From: Christensenella sp. UBA7588
Lineage (GTDB): Bacteria > Bacillota > Clostridia > Christensenellales > CAG-917
Assembly: GCA_002478945.1 (NCBI GenBank)
Contig: DLKM01000009.1
Location: 1 to 33,347 of the forward strand
DNA length: 33,347 nt
Direction: 5' to 3'
Shown: positions 31,051 to 33,347 of the stretch, one piece after another
How the letters are laid out: each line of letters opens with the position of its first letter
Numbering within the stretch: the first letter of the stretch is position 1
Notes under the pieces: model-generated
What the model saw: only the letters and a program-made list of their open reading frames with translations
Database searches by the model: none
What the model was told of the DNA's origin: nothing
Made by a program: the position numbers and the translations under genes

Positions 31051-31143
31051 TATTCTTCATTTGCTTGACAATACGATTAAGTAGTGATATACCGTTATTG
31101 CAAATGTGAAATATTGTTCACATTTGCAAATAATCAATAACGG
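31040..31143 (+). promoter_or_regulatory. iscS regulatory region: palindrome, promoter, leader hairpin
   Basis: A perfect palindrome (arms ATGAAGAATA and TATTCTTCAT around one A) spans 31040-31060. The promoter is TTGACA (31065-31070), a 17-bp spacer and TATACC (31088-31093). At the expected transcript start lies a long hairpin: GCAAATGTGAA (31100-31110) pairs with TTCACATTTGC (31117-31127), extended by CCGTTATT (31092-31099) with AATAACGG (31136-31143) across an 8-base bulge. Confidence 0.65.
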
Positions 31144-31168
31144 TCTGCGCAAAAGCGCGGAGGCAGAT

Positions 31169-32335
31169 ATGGAAAACATATATCTTGATCACGCGGCAAC
31201 CACGCCGCTGTCACAAAAAGCGTTTGAGGCAATGAAGCCGTATTTCTCCGACGTATACGGAAATGCCAATTCACAACATATATTCGGACGTGAAGCCGCA
31301 AAAGGCGTCAACGACGCAAGACAGTTGCTTGCAAAATGCATAGGCGCAAAGCCGAGCGAGATTTATTTTACGTCTTGCGGTACGGAAGCGGACAACTGGG
31401 CGGTTAAAGGAATCGCATTGCAAAACGTTGCAAAAGGCAAACATATAGTAACGTCGGTTATCGAGCATCCCGCTATTTATACGACGTGCAAACAGCTTGA
31501 AAAATTCGGTTGGGAAGTAACCTATCTTCCGGTCGATAACGAAGGTTTCGTATCCGTACAAGACCTCGAGAACGCTATAAGACCCGATACCGTACTCGTC
31601 AGCATAATGTTTGCAAACAACGAAATCGGCACAATCGAGCCTATTAAGGAGCTTTGCGAGGTTGCTCACAAGCACGGCGTTATATTCCATACCGACGCAG
31701 TTCAAGCGACGGGTGCGGTAAAATATAACGTAAAAGAACTCGGGGTCGACCTCTTGTCGATGTCCGCTCACAAGTTCTACGGACCCAAAGGTATGGGTAT
31801 GCTTTATGTCCGTAACGGTTTGCCGATTGAAAAGTTGCTTACAGGCGGCGAGCAAGAACGTTCGCACAGAGGCGGCACAAGTAACGTTCCCGGCATAGTC
31901 GGTATGGCAACGGCTCTTGACGAAGCAGTCGCAACTATAGACGAGGACGACGCTTACGTTGCGTCTTTGCGTGACCACTTTGTGGAAAGAGTTCTCAACG
32001 AGATTGACGACATCTACTACAACGGCGCAAAAGACACGTCAAAGCGTTTGCCGAACAATGCAAACTTCAGCTTTAGATATATCGAAGGCGAATCGATATT
32101 GTTCTCGCTAGACCTTGCTGGAATAAGCGCGTCGTCAGGCTCTGCGTGTTCGTCAGGTTCGCTCGAACCGTCCAGAACATTGCTCGCAATCGGCGTTCCC
32201 GTCGGCACGGCACACGGTTCTATCAGATTCACGTTCGGCAAGCACAACACGATGGAGCAAGTCGACTACACGGTTGACGAACTCGTCAAAATCGTAAAAC
32301 GTCTGAGAGATATGTCTCCGCTTTACAAAAAGTAA
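31169..32335 (+). CDS. iscS: Cysteine desulfurase (IscS/NifS type)
   Basis: This 388-residue PLP enzyme takes sulfur from cysteine for Fe-S cluster assembly and tRNA thiolation. It starts MENIYLDHAATTPLS, as the family does. The PLP lysine is Lys202 in SAHKFYGPKG, and the persulfide-forming Cys327 lies in SSGSACSSGS. HTDAVQATG holds the PLP-binding Asp and Gln. The ATG at 31169 follows GGAGGC; the frame is open 21 codons upstream across the leader hairpin, which is unlikely to be translated. With iscU 33 bases downstream it forms the minimal two-gene Fe-S set; no iscR-like regulator is visible. Confidence 0.96.
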   Translation: MENIYLDHAATTPLSQKAFEAMKPYFSDVYGNANSQHIFGREAAKGVNDARQLLAKCIGAKPSEIYFTSCGTEADNWAVKGIALQNVAKGKHIVTSVIEHPAIYTTCKQLEKFGWEVTYLPVDNEGFVSVQDLENAIRPDTVLVSIMFANNEIGTIEPIKELCEVAHKHGVIFHTDAVQATGAVKYNVKELGVDLLSMSAHKFYGPKGMGMLYVRNGLPIEKLLTGGEQERSHRGGTSNVPGIVGMATALDEAVATIDEDDAYVASLRDHFVERVLNEIDDIYYNGAKDTSKRLPNNANFSFRYIEGESILFSLDLAGISASSGSACSSGSLEPSRTLLAIGVPVGTAHGSIRFTFGKHNTMEQVDYTVDELVKIVKRLRDMSPLYKK

Positions 32336-32368
32336 ATAAAGTTTCAGGGCTTAGCCCGAGGAGTATAT

Positions 32369-32746
32369 ATGTACAACGAAAAAGTAATGGAAGTTTTCAA
32401 AAATCCGCAACATATGGGCGAAGTTGAGAACTACAATGCAATCGGCACCGTCGGCAACGAAGTATGCGGCGACATTATGCAAATCACGATGAGAATCGAG
32501 GACGGTATCATCAAAGATGCAAAATTCAAGACTTTCGGTTGCGCAGCCGCAGTTGCATCCAGTTCAACCGCAACCGGTATGATTATCGGCAAGACAATCG
32601 AAGAAGCACTCAAACTTACCAACAAACAAGTTATCGAAGAATTGCAAGGACTTCCTCCGCAAAAGATTCATTGCTCTGTATTGGCAGAGGATGCTATTCG
32701 TATGGCTATTGATAATTATCTTCAAAACCAAAACGCCAACAAATAA
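32369..32746 (+). CDS. iscU: Fe-S cluster scaffold protein (IscU/NifU N-terminal type)
   Basis: This 125-residue scaffold is where new Fe-S clusters are built from sulfur delivered by the desulfurase. The three cluster cysteines are present: Cys33 in VCGD (with Asp35), Cys58 in TFGCAAAVASSS and Cys102 in KIHCSVLAEDAI. The second motif has Ala where most relatives have Gly (FGCGAAIA). The start MYNEKVMEVFKNPQHMGEV is standard. GAGGAG precedes the ATG. It directly follows iscS and ends at a nested terminator hairpin. Confidence 0.95.
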   Translation: MYNEKVMEVFKNPQHMGEVENYNAIGTVGNEVCGDIMQITMRIEDGIIKDAKFKTFGCAAAVASSSTATGMIIGKTIEEALKLTNKQVIEELQGLPPQKIHCSVLAEDAIRMAIDNYLQNQNANK

Positions 32747-32760
32747 CACTTAATTTTATA

Positions 32761-32830
32761 AGCACCCCCTTGTATCAAAATTTCGTACGGATATGTACGT
32801 TGAGTTTTTGATTCGAGGGGGTGCTTTTTT
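32761..32830 (+). terminator. Nested hairpin C, terminator of iscU
   Basis: Outer stem AGCACCCCCT/AGGGGGTGCT followed by TTTTTT; middle stem ATCAAAA/TTTTGAT; inner stem CGTAC/GTACG. Same three-level plan as hairpins A and B after thrS, here with a proper T-run. Confidence 0.85.
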
Positions 32831-32881
32831 GTTATTCATTTATATGGTGGCATTTTCTGTAAGTAATATTAATTGTTAAAT

Positions 32882-33252
32882 GATTTGCTTATTCAAAGTT
32901 GGAGGCGCAAGGCGCCGACCGCATCGAACGCCGAGCTTACGTCACACACAAGGCTATTAGCCATAATTGCCACAAGTGACAATTATTTGCTTTTTGCCTT
33001 GGTGTTCCTCTTTCCCTTCATGCAAAAGGCTGCGCTTTCATCTTCTACATCAAACGTCAATTCGCTTGTCTTTTGTGTGTGGGAGCCTTGTGGGTGCAGT
33101 ACAAGCGACTGCGCCATTCTGTTGCGTAGCGGCGCACAAAGCGCGTGGCATAATGAGAGAAATGTCCCTATCTATGCGAGTGCTGAGCGTTGCCCCCTGC
33201 TGAGCAGTTCCGTGGGTTCCCTCAAGCATTGTGCAGAGGGGGAACGGAATAG
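32882..33252 (+). repeat. Interspersed repeat, copy 4, split by an insertion
   Basis: The left part (TTGCTTATTC, then AGTTGGAGGCGCAAGG) and the right part (GTACAAGCGACTGCGCC through AGAGGGGGAACGGAATAG) match copy 2 closely. About 155 bases between them are absent from copies 1 and 2. The central hairpin TGCGCC/GGCGCA is kept. Similarity stops at about 33252. Confidence 0.88.
32943..33096. mobile_element. MITE-like insertion inside repeat copy 4
   Basis: A 154-bp insertion is bounded by near-perfect 13-bp terminal inverted repeats, CACACACAAGGCT and AGCCTTGTGGGTG (one mismatch). It has no reading frame of note. A clear target-site duplication is not visible. An internal AATTG/CAATT stem occurs near its left end. 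Confidence 0.6.
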
Positions 33253-33347
33253 TGGGCGCGACGCGTTAAGCAACCCGTCTGGTAGACGAGTTGTAGCCAA
33301 AGCGAACGAGGCGGATTGCGGTGCGCAAACGCCGAAGTCGAACACCT
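33253..33347. other. Unassigned sequence at window end
   Basis: The last 95 bases are GC-richer. They contain a CAACCCGTC/GACGAGTTG hairpin with one mismatch. I recognise no gene; it may be the edge of one or a further part of the repeat. Confidence 0.3.

Noticed and set aside
32943..33203. Protein-coding gene near the right end (78 codons from 32967)
   Set aside because: It runs across the junction of the inserted element and the repeat, with no ribosome site.
33253..33347. tRNA gene at the window end
   Set aside because: One hairpin resembles an anticodon arm, but no cloverleaf with T-arm and acceptor stem can be built.

Overview
The window looks like chromosomal DNA of a low-to-mid GC Gram-positive (Clostridia-like Bacillota) bacterium, probably an uncultured gut lineage. 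The evidence is the strong AGGAGG-type ribosome sites, the order dnaG-rpoD-trmK-Nif3-zinc ribbon, the infC-rpmI-rplT operon behind a long leader, a type III pantothenate kinase, a one-piece glycyl-tRNA synthetase, lipobox lipoproteins and a full LacZ. The lineage is inferred from gene content only.

Layout. 1-225: truncated inverted copy of an interspersed repeat. 226-6819: TetR regulator, then divergently a five-gene peptide/nickel-type ABC importer (two ATPases, lipoprotein, two permeases) and a TPR protein. 6828-7475: tmRNA gene followed by three tandemly repeated terminators. 7474-9468: small zinc-ribbon protein and glyS, both on the minus strand. 9480-10141: repeat-rich gene-poor stretch, next to a Cys/Gly-rich tandem micro-protein (10142-10333) and a TspO-like membrane protein. 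10929-12758: AT-rich pair of an XRE regulator and a leucine-rich-repeat lipoprotein, divergent around paired 15-bp palindromes. 12830-14496: coaX, Sfp-type phosphopantetheinyl transferase and acyl carrier protein. 14681-22773: dnaG, rpoD, trmK, Nif3-like, coiled-coil/zinc-ribbon gene and lacZ, all in one direction. 22847-25109: AT-rich secreted pair, a lipoprotein and a papain-fold cysteine peptidase. 25380-27417: thrS, followed by two tandem nested hairpins. 27701-27977: diverged repeat copy. 28063-29385: infC operon behind a leader with two mutually exclusive hairpins. 29509-32746: rRNA methylase, yebC, iscS and iscU. 32761-33252: a third nested hairpin, then a fourth repeat copy interrupted by a small element with terminal inverted repeats.

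Most genes are conserved housekeeping genes, and the novelty is mainly in non-coding structure. (1) A dispersed repeat of about 200-320 bp, with four copies here, has one hairpin whose sequence is replaced in one copy while the pairing is kept. (2) Three gene-terminal nested hairpins have changed stems but keep pairing. (3) The ssrA terminators have been amplified in tandem. (4) A compact XRE switch controls a surface lipoprotein. (5) A tandem Cys/Gly micro-protein carries a near-perfect ribosome site. Gene groups that fit together functionally are CoA synthesis to holo-ACP, cysteine desulfurase with Fe-S scaffold, and primase with the main sigma factor.

All calls come from reading the sequence. 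No database search or folding program was run, and repeat alignments were made by eye.
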